From Actinomycetes bacterium (GTDB lineage: Bacteria > Actinomycetota > Coriobacteriia > Anaerosomatales > Anaerosomataceae), in assembly GCA_021372825.1 (NCBI GenBank), contig JAJFTR010000071.1, positions 1-64,000 on the forward strand: a stretch of DNA of 64,000 bases, given 5' to 3'. The translations under genes were made by a program, and so were the position numbers. Positions 27,482 through 36,119 of this stretch are shown here, one piece after another. The notes under the pieces are model-generated. The model saw only the letters and a list, made by a program, of their open reading frames with translations, made no database searches and was not told where the DNA came from. Each line of letters begins with the position of its first letter. The first letter of the stretch is position 1.

Positions 27482-28323
27482 CCCGGTCGTCTCCGGCAGT
27501 TGGGTGGTATCAGCAGAGCGGGAGCGGCCGTCGCCTGTATGACCGCGTGGGTGACGCTGCCGAGCGGGTATCCCGTGTTGCTCTCGCAGCGGGGAGCGAG
27601 TACGACCAGTGTGTGATGCCCGGCAGAGGCTCGCTGGGCGACCTCCTTGCCCGGGTCGCCTCGGACGATCTGCGTCATGACATGGACTCCGGCGTCTGTG
27701 AGAGCGAGTGCGAGCCCTTCGAGCTCGTCAGACATGGCGCGTCTTCTGGCAGTGTTGTCCGCGTCACTCATGACGTGGAGCAGGTCCGCAGAGACCAGGC
27801 CACGCCCAGCCAATGCGAGTAGGTACTGAGCGACCACCTCTGACCCCGGTGACGAGTCTAGAGGGGCGAGTACGTGATGAAGCAGCCGAGCACACACCGC
27901 CTGACTGCTCTCGTTCGATCCGAGCGCGGCGAGGACGGCGAGCAGAACGGGCCGGGTGCTGATGCGTACCACGTCAGAGGACACGCTGCCAGAGAAGGTC
28001 GTCGCAAAGAGCCCTTTGCGATGCGATCCGATCACGATGAGGTCGGCATCGTGTCGCTCGGCGACCTCCTCGATCGCATATGAGGGATAGCCGACCGATG
28101 TGTCCACCTTGACACGAATGCCCGCCGTCTCCAAGTCACGGGCTTGACGTCCGAACAAGGCGTCGACATCTCGTCGCGCAGAGGAGGGCATCCCTTCGGC
28201 GATATCGATGATGTGGGTGAGTATCGCCTCGCGGACCCCGAGGACTCCCAGCGCACCCGCGCACGCGACGATGCTGTCGGACGAGGGCGACAGGTCGGTG
28301 CATATGATGGCGCGCTGGAACAT
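27478..28323 (-). CDS. Tandem-domain universal stress protein
   Basis: 281 residues made of two UspA domains (about 1-140 and 145-275). Domain 1 begins with RAIICTDLSP and has VIGSHRKGLFATTFSGSVS, the GxxG...G(S/T)(V/T)S phosphate loop that marks ATP-binding members. Domain 2 is more divergent, with LAPRCESNTGYPLGSVTHAVI. Likely cytoplasmic and induced by growth arrest or energy stress. Transcribed alone; divergent from the flavin reductase gene. Confidence 0.9.
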   Translation of the reverse strand: MFQRAIICTDLSPSSDSIVACAGALGVLGVREAILTHIIDIAEGMPSSARRDVDALFGRQARDLETAGIRVKVDTSVGYPSYAIEEVAERHDADLIVIGSHRKGLFATTFSGSVSSDVVRISTRPVLLAVLAALGSNESSQAVCARLLHHVLAPLDSSPGSEVVAQYLLALAGRGLVSADLLHVMSDADNTARRRAMSDELEGLALALTDAGVHVMTQIVRGDPGKEVAQRASAGHHTLVVLAPRCESNTGYPLGSVTHAVIQATAAPALLIPPNCRRRPG

Positions 28324-28508
28324 CTGGCCCCTGGACGTCGAGCGGGTTGGAGAGCCTGTGCGCCCTCACTTCGCAGGTACTTGCCGTACGGTGGTCAATA
28401 CGGCACGACACAGCCGGAGTCCTGCGAGTTCGCCGAAGAGTGTCGGGGATGACAGCGCATGAGGGTAAGAACCGAGTCGACGGTTCATACCGGTCTGGAG
28501 GAGCGAAA

Positions 28509-29225
28509 GTGGCCAACCCTCTAGTGCAAGGTAAAGCCCGGTTTCTCGGATACGCGCCGTGCGGAGAGAGCACCGGTACGTTCCGTTTCACTCGCCCGAC
28601 CGGGTACACGTTTCGCGCGGGACAGTTCTTCACCCTCACATTGAGTACGCACGAAGGGGTCCAGACGAAGCACTTCTCACATGCGAATGCTCCCCAGGAT
28701 CCCGGTATCGAACTCACCACACGGCTTACCGGCTCGGCATTCAAAGAGGCGCTTCAGGCGCTTCATCCAGGCGAGGAAGTCACCATCTCGGGCCCCGGGG
28801 GGCGGCTTGTGCTTCCCGATCGCTCACGCCCGACAGCGTTCTTGACAGGCGGCGTGGGCATCACTCCGGCGCGGAGCATCATCCGCGACCTCGTGCTCAG
28901 CGGCGAACCAACGAAGATGGCGTTGTTCTATGCCAACCGCACGGAGGACAGCGTGCCCTATGCCGAGGAGTTCCGCGGGCTCGCCCAGAGCCGCGAGGGC
29001 TTCATCCTCGTGGAAGTGATCGAAGAGCCCGCGCGGGGGTGGTCATCCGAGACAGGACGCATCGACGCGGCGCTGATCCACCGCCACATAGAGAGGCCGG
29101 AAGCGTTCTACTGGGTGGTCTCAGGCCCTCCGCGGATGGTCGATGCCATGCGTACGGTAGTAAGTGGACTCCGGCTCGCACAGGGGTCGGTCGCCTTTGA
29201 GAGCTTCTCGGGCTACGGTGCATGA
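28509..29225 (+). CDS. FAD/NAD(P)-binding oxidoreductase of the ferredoxin-reductase type
   Basis: 238 residues. The N-terminal FAD-binding beta-barrel has RAGQFFTLTL and FSHANAP (equivalent of the RxYS flavin motif), and the C-terminal nucleotide domain has FLTGGVGITPARSII and YWVVSGPPRMVDAM. There is no 2Fe-2S domain, so it needs an outside electron partner. GTG at 28509 follows GGAGG by seven bases; the region from 28347 is not translated in my reading. The next gene, for a small membrane protein, begins 70 bases later. The physiological acceptor is unknown. Confidence 0.85.
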   Translation: MANPLVQGKARFLGYAPCGESTGTFRFTRPTGYTFRAGQFFTLTLSTHEGVQTKHFSHANAPQDPGIELTTRLTGSAFKEALQALHPGEEVTISGPGGRLVLPDRSRPTAFLTGGVGITPARSIIRDLVLSGEPTKMALFYANRTEDSVPYAEEFRGLAQSREGFILVEVIEEPARGWSSETGRIDAALIHRHIERPEAFYWVVSGPPRMVDAMRTVVSGLRLAQGSVAFESFSGYGA

Positions 29226-29295
29226 GACACGAGCAGGGGTATGAACCCGGTGACGCGGCGAGTGCTGGCGTGAGGCAGAGAGGAGAGGAACGCGC

Positions 29296-29694
29296 ATGGA
29301 CCTGACGACCAAAGTGTGCAAGACAGAGGAGATGAACCTCGAACGGCTCTTCGCTCGCATCTTCGTAGGTCTGGGTGGCATCTTCTGGATGGCAGCTATC
29401 TTCGGTATGGACTTCGGCTACCGGGACAAAGGGGTGTTCGAGTCCGCGCAGAGCGCACTTCTTCCTTTGGCCATCGTCGTCGTGATTCTCGCAATCGGAT
29501 GGTTCTACGAGAATCTTGCGGCGGTACTTCTGCTCGCAGGCGCGGTAGCCACCGTCGTCTGGGGGATCGTTGCGTCGTGGGAGACCGGTGTGTGGTTCGT
29601 GATGACTGCAGTTCTCATAGCCCCGATGGTGGTCTCGGCCGGTCTTTTCATCCTTGCTGCGAGGATGCAACGCATCTGTGAGCTCAAGGAGTGA
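29296..29694 (+). CDS. Small four-TM membrane protein of unknown function
   Basis: 132 residues. After a charged start (MDLTTKVCKTEEMNLERLFARI) there are four hydrophobic helices with few polar residues. The first helix pattern recalls DUF2892 (YgaP-like) proteins, but the match is weak. GAGAGGAG precedes the ATG. It lies in the same direction 70 bases after the flavin reductase and may be co-transcribed. I do not assign a function. Confidence 0.7.
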   Translation: MDLTTKVCKTEEMNLERLFARIFVGLGGIFWMAAIFGMDFGYRDKGVFESAQSALLPLAIVVVILAIGWFYENLAAVLLLAGAVATVVWGIVASWETGVWFVMTAVLIAPMVVSAGLFILAARMQRICELKE

Positions 29695-29839
29695 TCCGGC
29701 TCCGGAAAGTGTCGTAGTGATTTCCACGGAGCACCGCTTGTCGCGCCTTTCGTCGTCAGCGATGACCGTTCAGTGGCTGGTGAGTGCCGCTTGCTCTGAG
29801 AATGTGGAAACAGCGGCGTCATGCGCTACACTTCGGACT

Positions 29840-29910
29840 GGGTACTTGTGCGTGGGCGAGGTGCGGCCGCTCGCTAAGAACGGCGCTCACCGAAGAGGGT
29901 ACAAGTGCCC
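29840..29910 (+). other. Candidate structured RNA element in the leader of the 29952 gene
   Basis: GGGTACTTGT at 29840 pairs with ACAAGTGCCC at 29901 (ten pairs, one G-U), enclosing about 50 bases that contain a second hairpin GCGAG/CTCGC (29856-29874) and GGTG/CACC complementarity. A TACACT (29827-29832) would place transcription start at the first base of the helix. The layout fits a 5' leader element or a small RNA, but I match it to no known riboswitch. Confidence 0.35.
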
Positions 29911-29951
29911 GGACGTGACTGGTTCGACCACACGGACGAGAAGGACGACGG

Positions 29952-30308
29952 GTGTACGATCTCGAGGGGGTCCTCGGACCTTCGGTCATAGCATTTGTCG
30001 ATCAGCACGTCAGATCGCTTCTGACCTGGGATATCCTTGTATTCTTCCACCGTAACCCGGATGCGGTTCTCGATCTTGAGGGCCTTGCCTCGCGCCTTGG
30101 GCGCCGAGTCGAAGAGCTGGAGCCCGAGATCGACGCTCTCGTGGAGGGCAGGATCCTCACCCTTGCGGGTGGCTTGATCCGGTATCGACCCTCGCCAGAG
30201 ATGCGCGAGACCATTACGAAGTTCGTGGAAAGCTGTCAGGAGCGGGGGCGTCGCCTTGCGCTGATCGCGCTCGTCTTGCACAAGATCAATCCGCACACGG
30301 GGGTATAG
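29952..30308 (+). CDS. Winged-helix-like protein of unknown function
   Basis: 118 residues, rich in helix. VRSLLTWDILVFFHRNPDAVL, then LEGLASRLGRR and VEELEPEIDALVEGRIL, then GLIRYRP is the pattern of a winged helix-turn-helix (compare ArsR/MarR-like sensors of the 'DILVFF' type). GTG start with a weak ribosome site (GGACGACGG). Possibly DNA-binding, judged by fold pattern only. It follows a candidate structured leader and is convergent with the broken HD-GYP gene. Confidence 0.6.
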   Translation: MYDLEGVLGPSVIAFVDQHVRSLLTWDILVFFHRNPDAVLDLEGLASRLGRRVEELEPEIDALVEGRILTLAGGLIRYRPSPEMRETITKFVESCQERGRRLALIALVLHKINPHTGV

Positions 30309-30327
30309 GGGACCTGGTGGAGTTCGG

Positions 30328-31006
30328 TCACAGGTGATCGGAAACCGTCACCGCCAAGTTCTCTGGCGCGATGATCTCGACGATGGTCACATCCGCATCC
30401 TGCGTGTCTATCTCGCGAGCGGGACTCACCTCAAGACCTGAGGCGTCGTACACGATGCGGACTCTCGGCATCATCGGCCGGACTCCGGGTGCGCAGACGA
30501 CGCCGACCGAGTGGTCGGACATCCGGACCAGACACCCTATCGGGAAGACCCCGAGGGCCCTGACGAGCAGCCGCGTGAACGTCTCGTCCAGCAGGCTTGG
30601 CACATCACGTAGCAGCTGTATGACCGCCTGGTCAGGGGTGAGACCGTATCCGTGCGGACTGGCGGCGGTGAGCCGCTCGTATCGGTCCGCGACTGCTAAG
30701 ATCCTGCTGTAGGGATGGGTGATGTAGTCGTCGTCCGGCAAGCGTGAAAGGATGTCGGCGCCGACGCGCGGATGTAGGTACCGCGCGCGCTCTTCCTGAC
30801 CGGCCAGCACGTCGTCGAGCCGATCGCTGATCGGCAGGCCTGCGAGCGTCGCGGACGTGGCGAGCATGTTCTCACCGTATATGTCTGCCGCCAGAGAATT
30901 GGCGCGGGATGGGGCTGGCGGGAGGATACAACCGGAGTGTCCTCACGGCGGCAGCAAGGGCTCGGACCGCAGCCTCAATGGCTTGCTGTGCTGGGTCCTC
31001 TGGCAT
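30328..31006 (-). pseudogene. Decayed HD-GYP regulator (frameshift and internal deletion)
   Basis: The gene begins well: GGGGGG before ATG at 31006, then MPEDPAQQAIEAAVRAL and TLRLYPPASPIPR, the opening of the module shared with the genes at 36873 and 39065. Near 30890 the frame ends (stop at 30872) while a second frame continues ANSLAADIYGENM and runs to 30328. That part keeps HPRVGADIL, then SRILAVADRYERLT and the C-terminal barrel-like tail VIQLLRDVP to VRIVYDASG. The true HD metal pair and the GYP helix present in the 39065 protein are missing. A frameshift plus loss of the middle explains this. Sequencing error could account for the frameshift but not for the deletion. Confidence 0.75.
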
Positions 31007-31129
31007 CGCTACCCCCCTTCGGTGCCGGTCCGATGTCGATTGTGAAGGGTGCGGCAGGTCGCGTCTATCCAAAGCACGCGTCGATTCGCCTGCCCGGCCC
31101 GTTATTCGGACGCCACTTACGGTAACCTT

Positions 31130-32482
31130 ATGCGCATGGACCCACTCCTCCGACAGATCCTTCTCGTCTTGCTCCTCATCGTGATCAACGGCTACTTCGC
31201 GGCTGCCGAGATCGCACTTGTGAGCGCGCGGCGCGCGGTGATAAAAGCTGAGGCGGAGGAGGGATCATCGCGTGCACAGGCTGTCCTCCGCGTGACCGCA
31301 GACCCCTCTCGCTTCCTCGCCGCGATCCAAGTAGGGATCACTCTTGTGGGGTTCGGAGCGTCGGCGACGGCAGCGGTGAGTCTCGCCGCGCCTCTTGCCG
31401 AGTGGCTGAGAGGTCTTGGGATGAAATGGCTCACCAGCATCGCCGGCGGGCTTTCAGTGATACTCGTGACACTTGTCATCTCGTATCTGACCCTGGTCTT
31501 CGGTGAGCTCGCTCCAAAAAGACTCGGCCTCCAGAAGGCGGAGAGCGTCGCTAAGGCGGTCGCAGTACCAGTGAGTGTCCTCCAGCGTGTAGCAGCGCCG
31601 GTCATCTGGGTGCTCGCGTGGAGTACCGATGCGGCCGCGCGAATGCTCGGCGTACGTCCCGGAGCGGTGCGTCCTGGTGTGACCGAAGAAGAGATCAAAC
31701 TCCTCGTCACAGAGCAAGGCACACTCCTTGACGAGGAGAAACGCATGATCCACGAGATCCTCGAACTTGGTGATACCGTCGCTCGGGAAGTGATGGTGCC
31801 GCGAGTCGATGCGGTGATGCTCGAGGACACCACCACCGTGGCCGAGGCGATCCAGGTCTTCCGGACCTCGGGCTACTCACGGTTGCCTGTGTATCACGAC
31901 GACCCTGACACCATCGTAGGGATATTGCTGCTGAAGGACCTGGTGGGTCCGGCCTCGGCGGGGCGCCTCCAGGAGCCGGTCAGTGCTTTCCTTCGCCCGG
32001 CTGTGTTCGTGCCCGAGACGAAGCCGATCTTGCCGATGCTCTCGGACATGCAAGCGGCGCATAATCACTTGGCAGTGGTGGTCGACGAGTATGGGGGTAC
32101 CGCCGGGATCGTCACAATCGAGGACATCGTGGAAGAGATAATCGGCGAGATCGCCGACGAGTTCGATGAAGAGCGAAGGTACGTCACCACCCTGGGACCC
32201 AATGAGTGGGTCATAGACGGACGGTTCTCGGTAGACGAGGCCCGGGAGACACTCGGGTTGGATATCCCCGAATCGGAAGAGTACGACACCGTGGCAGGCT
32301 GGGTACTGATGGAGCTGGGCCATATCCCGTCTCCGGGAGAGGTCCTGACTCGGGGTGACCTCACTGTGCGCGTCGAAGCAGTGCGGCGCAGAAGGGTTTC
32401 GCGGCTTCGACTGACGCGTCGTCCGCAGCAAGACGAAGTGGGAGGCAAGAATGGAGAAGAGGCTCTACCGCAGCAGGACTGA
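31130..32482 (+). CDS. CNNM/CorC (HlyC/CorC) family membrane protein with CBS pair
   Basis: 450 residues. An N-terminal DUF21 membrane domain (about 1-190) has VINGYFAAAEIALVSARR and LVFGELAPKRLGLQ. Two CBS domains follow (VMVPRVDAVMLE; LPVYHDDPDTIVGILLLKDL; VVVDEYGGTAGIVTIEDIVEEIIGEI), then a CorC_HlyC transporter-associated domain (WVIDGRFSVDEARE). Members move or sense Mg2+/Co2+ or Na+. ATG at 31130 chosen; frames from 31049 lack support. Its last 32 bases overlap the PspC gene, so it heads a tight operon of envelope genes. Confidence 0.93.
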   Translation: MRMDPLLRQILLVLLLIVINGYFAAAEIALVSARRAVIKAEAEEGSSRAQAVLRVTADPSRFLAAIQVGITLVGFGASATAAVSLAAPLAEWLRGLGMKWLTSIAGGLSVILVTLVISYLTLVFGELAPKRLGLQKAESVAKAVAVPVSVLQRVAAPVIWVLAWSTDAAARMLGVRPGAVRPGVTEEEIKLLVTEQGTLLDEEKRMIHEILELGDTVAREVMVPRVDAVMLEDTTTVAEAIQVFRTSGYSRLPVYHDDPDTIVGILLLKDLVGPASAGRLQEPVSAFLRPAVFVPETKPILPMLSDMQAAHNHLAVVVDEYGGTAGIVTIEDIVEEIIGEIADEFDEERRYVTTLGPNEWVIDGRFSVDEARETLGLDIPESEEYDTVAGWVLMELGHIPSPGEVLTRGDLTVRVEAVRRRRVSRLRLTRRPQQDEVGGKNGEEALPQQD

Positions 32483-32927
32483 CCGGGTGGTTGCAGGTGT
32501 CTGCGGTGGTCTCGCAGACTACTTGGACATCGACCCCACGCTGTTGCGGATTCTGGTGGCAGTGGGGATGGTGCTCACCCGAGGCGGCCTGCTTCTAGCG
32601 TATGTCATCATGGCGGTGGTGGTCCCCGAGGAACCCCTTGGAAACCCTCAAGAAGGCACGCCCCCACAGGGCACAGGGCAGCCGGCCACGTCGGCCCAGG
32701 TCCCTGCGTCGCCGTTGCCCTTCGAACCGGCCGCGCAATCGAAGGTCGTGGAGTCGGGGTCTACCTCGCGTGCACGTTCACGAGGCGTTCGGGTGGGGAT
32801 CGCGCTGGTGGTCGTCGGCGTTCTGCTCTTGGTCGAGCGTTTCACGGACCTCGACATCTGGCGTTTCTGGCCAGTAGTGATCATCGCTCTCGGTATAAGC
32901 GCGATTGCTAAAGGGGTGCGTCGCTGA
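32451..32927 (+). CDS. PspC-domain membrane protein
   Basis: 158 residues. The PspC domain fills residues 1-60 (KRLYRSRTDRVVAGVCGGLADYLDIDPTLLRI, shown in parts: RLYRS, VAGVCGGLADYL, DPTLLRI). A Pro/Ser-rich linker and a pair of helices resembling the LiaF membrane region (FWPVVIIALGISAIAKG) follow. PspC proteins respond to envelope stress. GGGAGG precedes the ATG. It starts inside the CorC gene and its stop overlaps the next start (TGATG). Confidence 0.9.
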   Translation: MEKRLYRSRTDRVVAGVCGGLADYLDIDPTLLRILVAVGMVLTRGGLLLAYVIMAVVVPEEPLGNPQEGTPPQGTGQPATSAQVPASPLPFEPAAQSKVVESGSTSRARSRGVRVGIALVVVGVLLLVERFTDLDIWRFWPVVIIALGISAIAKGVRR

Positions 32928-33868
32928 TGGAGGCAAGGCGTGTGGCAGAGGGTCTCACGCTCATTGCGGTCGGACTGATCCTTCTGGCGAACATGCTGGG
33001 CCGTCTGCCGTGGGGTGTGTGGTGGAACATCCTGTCTTTGTGGCCCCTGTTGCTGGTATCGGCGGGTCTAGACACGATCGGCCGAGGCACGCACAAGGCG
33101 TGGTTGCGGGTTGCCGCTGTGCTCGTGATCGTGGGCGGGCTTGCGTACGGCGCGCTGGCGATGCCGGCAAGCGCACGTGAGAGCGGTGTGTCACCAGTCA
33201 TCGTGATCGACGGTCGCGAGTCCAAAGAGTTCACCCGAACGGCTCCGCATGAGCCCGCGGTGGAGCGCGGCCGCGCCGTCATAAGGGGCACGGCCGGGAC
33301 GCTCAGCGTAGGGGCGGGTACACACCTGGCCTCCGCGCGAGGCGCTTCCTTCTACGAGCCGGAGTTTGAGACCGATGTCTCGGGGGACACCGCGGATGTA
33401 CTCATCGGGCTGGGAAGTGGCCCGTGGGTGCTTCCGACAACCGGTCCGCCGACCCGTCTCGACGCGACTCTCGACCGTCACGTTGCATGGGATCTTTCTA
33501 TCGACACAGGAGTGAGCCGCCTCGATGCCGACCTGAGTGGCCTCACGCTCACCGCGCTTGAAGTGGATCTGGGCGTGTCGCAAGGCACCGTGACGCTTGG
33601 AACCGTCGATCGGAACGCAAGCCCCGACGGAGTACCTGTCGTGATCGACGCGGGCGTCTCCACTGTGACCCTGCGCATCAAGAAGGGTCAGGCCGTGCGG
33701 GTAGCAGCAGAAGAAGGGCTTTCGCACCTGAGCATGCCGAAGGGGATGACCAAGGTCGACGGGAAGGGCGACGCAGAAGTCTACGAGACCACGTCGCTGC
33801 CAAATCATGCATTTTGGGACATCACCGTCGACTCTGGTATCGGGAACGTGATCGTCGAATTCTACTAG
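32927..33868 (+). CDS. LiaF-like envelope-stress protein with toastrack domain
   Basis: 313 residues. Four short membrane helices (about 8-80, with WWNILSLWPLLLVSAGL) are followed by an outward beta-repeat region of regular 'LDLGVSxGTVTL', 'IDTGVSRLDADLSG' and 'IDAGVSTVTLRI' units, the toastrack fold of LiaF and DUF4097 proteins. In Firmicutes LiaF restrains the LiaRS cell-wall stress system; no LiaRS pair is near here. Sandwiched between two PspC genes, which supports an envelope-stress sensor role. Confidence 0.82.
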   Translation: MEARRVAEGLTLIAVGLILLANMLGRLPWGVWWNILSLWPLLLVSAGLDTIGRGTHKAWLRVAAVLVIVGGLAYGALAMPASARESGVSPVIVIDGRESKEFTRTAPHEPAVERGRAVIRGTAGTLSVGAGTHLASARGASFYEPEFETDVSGDTADVLIGLGSGPWVLPTTGPPTRLDATLDRHVAWDLSIDTGVSRLDADLSGLTLTALEVDLGVSQGTVTLGTVDRNASPDGVPVVIDAGVSTVTLRIKKGQAVRVAAEEGLSHLSMPKGMTKVDGKGDAEVYETTSLPNHAFWDITVDSGIGNVIVEFY

Positions 33869-33877
33869 GAGGAACCC

Positions 33878-34351
33878 GTGAGTGATCCTCAAAGATCAGG
33901 TCGCAGCGACGTGCTGGTCGTTGTCGGTATCGCGCTGGTGGCCGCTGGGGCATGGCTCACTGCGGTGCGGCTGGATGTGATCCCGCCTGTCATGTTTCGC
34001 GCGTGGTCGTACGTGCGGCGAGCGGATGACGCCCTTGCTCTCATCGCGATAGGTGTCGCGGTCATCCTGCTCTCGCGCTCTGGAAGCACGATCAGTCTGC
34101 CTGCAAAGGGCACCCGGTTGTACAAGTCCCGATCGGACAAGTGGGTGTTCGGAGTACTCGGTGGGCTCGCGCGGTATTTCGGTCTCGATCCCGCGATCGC
34201 CCGCCTTGCCTATTTGGCCTTCGCGTTGCTGGTTGACTTCGGTTCCGCCATGGTGGTGTACTTCCTGCTCGCCGTCATCATGCCTCAGGAGCCCAGTGAT
34301 GGAGGAGCACCTCCGCAGCCTCCTGCCGCGCCGAAGGAGCCTGTCGCGTGA
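33878..34351 (+). CDS. PspC-domain membrane protein, reversed order
   Basis: 157 residues. Two N-terminal helices come first and the PspC domain is C-terminal (TRLYKSRSDKWVFGVLGG, ARYFGLDPAIARLAYL), the reverse of the 32451 protein. A Pro-rich tail ends the chain. TAGGAGG precedes the GTG at 33878, nine bases after the LiaF-like stop. The stop overlaps the next start (GTGA). Confidence 0.88.
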   Translation: MSDPQRSGRSDVLVVVGIALVAAGAWLTAVRLDVIPPVMFRAWSYVRRADDALALIAIGVAVILLSRSGSTISLPAKGTRLYKSRSDKWVFGVLGGLARYFGLDPAIARLAYLAFALLVDFGSAMVVYFLLAVIMPQEPSDGGAPPQPPAAPKEPVA

Positions 34352-35283
34352 GCGGGCCCCAGGCACCCGGACTTGATATTGCGGCTCCTACTCGTCCGGG
34401 AGACGTCATTGACGCACACGTCCACCTCTTTGCGCTCCCGATGTTCCGGGAAGTCATCGACAGGGATCCTGCTGCCGATCCGAAGTGGCGCCGAGCACTC
34501 GAAGAGGGACGGTTCGGGCGCAGACAGGAGAAGGTCCCGGACCTGGACGCAGCAGCCATGGCACAGTGGTACGTAGCGCGGCTTTCGGACGCGGGTGTGG
34601 CGAAGGCTCTCGTGGTGTCCGTGCTCGAAGACTCTCAGTACACGCGAGACTTTATCGCTTCCGCGCGCGGGCACATCGCCGCACTGTGCAACATGGACCC
34701 CCGTTCGCCGCACGCGCCCACTCTGTTGGAGCGTGAGATGGCTGCCGGCTTCAAGGGGGTCAAGCTCTATCCGTCGAACAGGGCGTACCGGCTGTCAGAT
34801 CCTGCATGCCGCCCGCTGTTCGACAAAGCGTCGGAGCTCGGTGCGGCGATCACGGTGCACTATGGCGTGACGGTCGATCCCACCGGCGACCTCCGGTACG
34901 CGGATCCGACCGACCTGTCGCCTGTCGCGAGAGACCATCCCGATGTGACTTTCGTGATCGCGCACTTCGGCGCTGGATACCTTCATGAGGTGCTGCGTCT
35001 CGGCTACCAGTGCAAGAACGTGTGTGTCGACACGTCGGGCACGAACAACTGGCGGGACTACGACCCGCACGGGTATACGCTTTCGGAGATCTTCGACCGG
35101 GCTCTTACGGCCCTCGGCCCTGAGAGGGTGTTGTTCGGGACGGACTCGGGAACGACCGCACCGTATCGCAAGTGGATCAAGTTCCAGCAGATGCGCACCC
35201 TAGAAGAGCTAGGGCTTTCGGCGCGCGACAAGGACCTGGTCCTGCGAGGCAATGCCGCTCGGATATTCCGGATGGATGAGTAG
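34348..35283 (+). CDS. Metal-dependent amidohydrolase (amidohydrolase-2 family)
   Basis: 311 residues with a TIM-barrel pattern. Metal and catalytic motifs are in order: DAHVHLF (HxH), GVKLYPSN, ITVHYGVT, VIAHFGAGY and LFGTDSGTT with the last Asp. The family covers decarboxylases and hydrolases (PF04909); the substrate cannot be read from sequence. AAGGAG precedes the GTG, which overlaps the PspC stop. Co-transcribed with envelope genes, though a functional link is not evident. Confidence 0.85.
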   Translation: MSGPQAPGLDIAAPTRPGDVIDAHVHLFALPMFREVIDRDPAADPKWRRALEEGRFGRRQEKVPDLDAAAMAQWYVARLSDAGVAKALVVSVLEDSQYTRDFIASARGHIAALCNMDPRSPHAPTLLEREMAAGFKGVKLYPSNRAYRLSDPACRPLFDKASELGAAITVHYGVTVDPTGDLRYADPTDLSPVARDHPDVTFVIAHFGAGYLHEVLRLGYQCKNVCVDTSGTNNWRDYDPHGYTLSEIFDRALTALGPERVLFGTDSGTTAPYRKWIKFQQMRTLEELGLSARDKDLVLRGNAARIFRMDE

Positions 35284-35291
35284 GAGTCACC

Positions 35292-36119
35292 GTGACGTGG
35301 AGGAAGCGCAACGGCGAGCGTGAGTACGATGAGCTGGTGGATTGGGACCGTCGCCTTTCCCGAGAAGCCCCGTTCTTCCAGAAGCTTTTCGCCGAACATC
35401 ACGTTGAGACGGTCGTAGACGTGGGCGCCGGCAGCGCTCGTCACGCCATCATGTTCCGCTCGTGGGGTCTGGATGTGTGGGCGATCGACCCGAGCCCGGA
35501 CATGCTCGAGCTCGCGCGCGACAACGCGAAGCGCCTGTCGAGCGACGTGCGGATCGTGCAGGGCGGGTTCGGCGAGGTCGCGGGAATCGTCGGCGAGAAG
35601 GTCGACGCAGTCACGTGCACCGGGAATGCCCTGCCGCATGTGCGGTCGATAGACGGTCTGCGCTCGGCACTCTCGGATCTCGCGGAGGTACTGCGTCCAG
35701 GCGGGGTGCTCGTCTTGCACTACCTCAACCACTACCGTCTCATCACCCACCGTGTCCGTACGATGCAGCCGGTGTTCCGAGAAACACCGGAAGGGGACAA
35801 GTTCTTCTTGCGGGTGCTCGACTACACACCGGAACGCGACGGGATCTTGTTCGATTTCGTGACGCTTGCAAGAGATGCGCGTGTACGGGACTCGCGTCAT
35901 ACCCTCGAAAGCTGGCCCGAGACGCTCTCTCGCGACCCCAGCGGAGGCTGGGATCTGCGCTCACGGCGGTCGCTCCACTTGGCGATCCCGCATGACGTGA
36001 TTTCGAGAGAACTTGAAACGGCAGGGTTCGGCGCGCTCCGCCTGTTCGGCGATCATTCGGGCAAGGACTTCGATCGCGATGCCGACGAGAGCATCATCGT
36101 GGTGGCGGAGCGCAGCTAG
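35292..36119 (+). CDS. Class I SAM-dependent methyltransferase
   Basis: 275 residues. Motif I is VVDVGAGSARHAIMF, the acidic end of strand 2 is VWAIDPSPDML, and motif IV-like AVTCTGNALPHV and LRPGGVLVLHYLNH follow. The substrate is unknown. TAGGAG precedes the GTG. Last gene of the run starting at 31130; its end overlaps the convergent maf gene by four bases. Confidence 0.88.
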   Translation: MTWRKRNGEREYDELVDWDRRLSREAPFFQKLFAEHHVETVVDVGAGSARHAIMFRSWGLDVWAIDPSPDMLELARDNAKRLSSDVRIVQGGFGEVAGIVGEKVDAVTCTGNALPHVRSIDGLRSALSDLAEVLRPGGVLVLHYLNHYRLITHRVRTMQPVFRETPEGDKFFLRVLDYTPERDGILFDFVTLARDARVRDSRHTLESWPETLSRDPSGGWDLRSRRSLHLAIPHDVISRELETAGFGALRLFGDHSGKDFDRDADESIIVVAERS

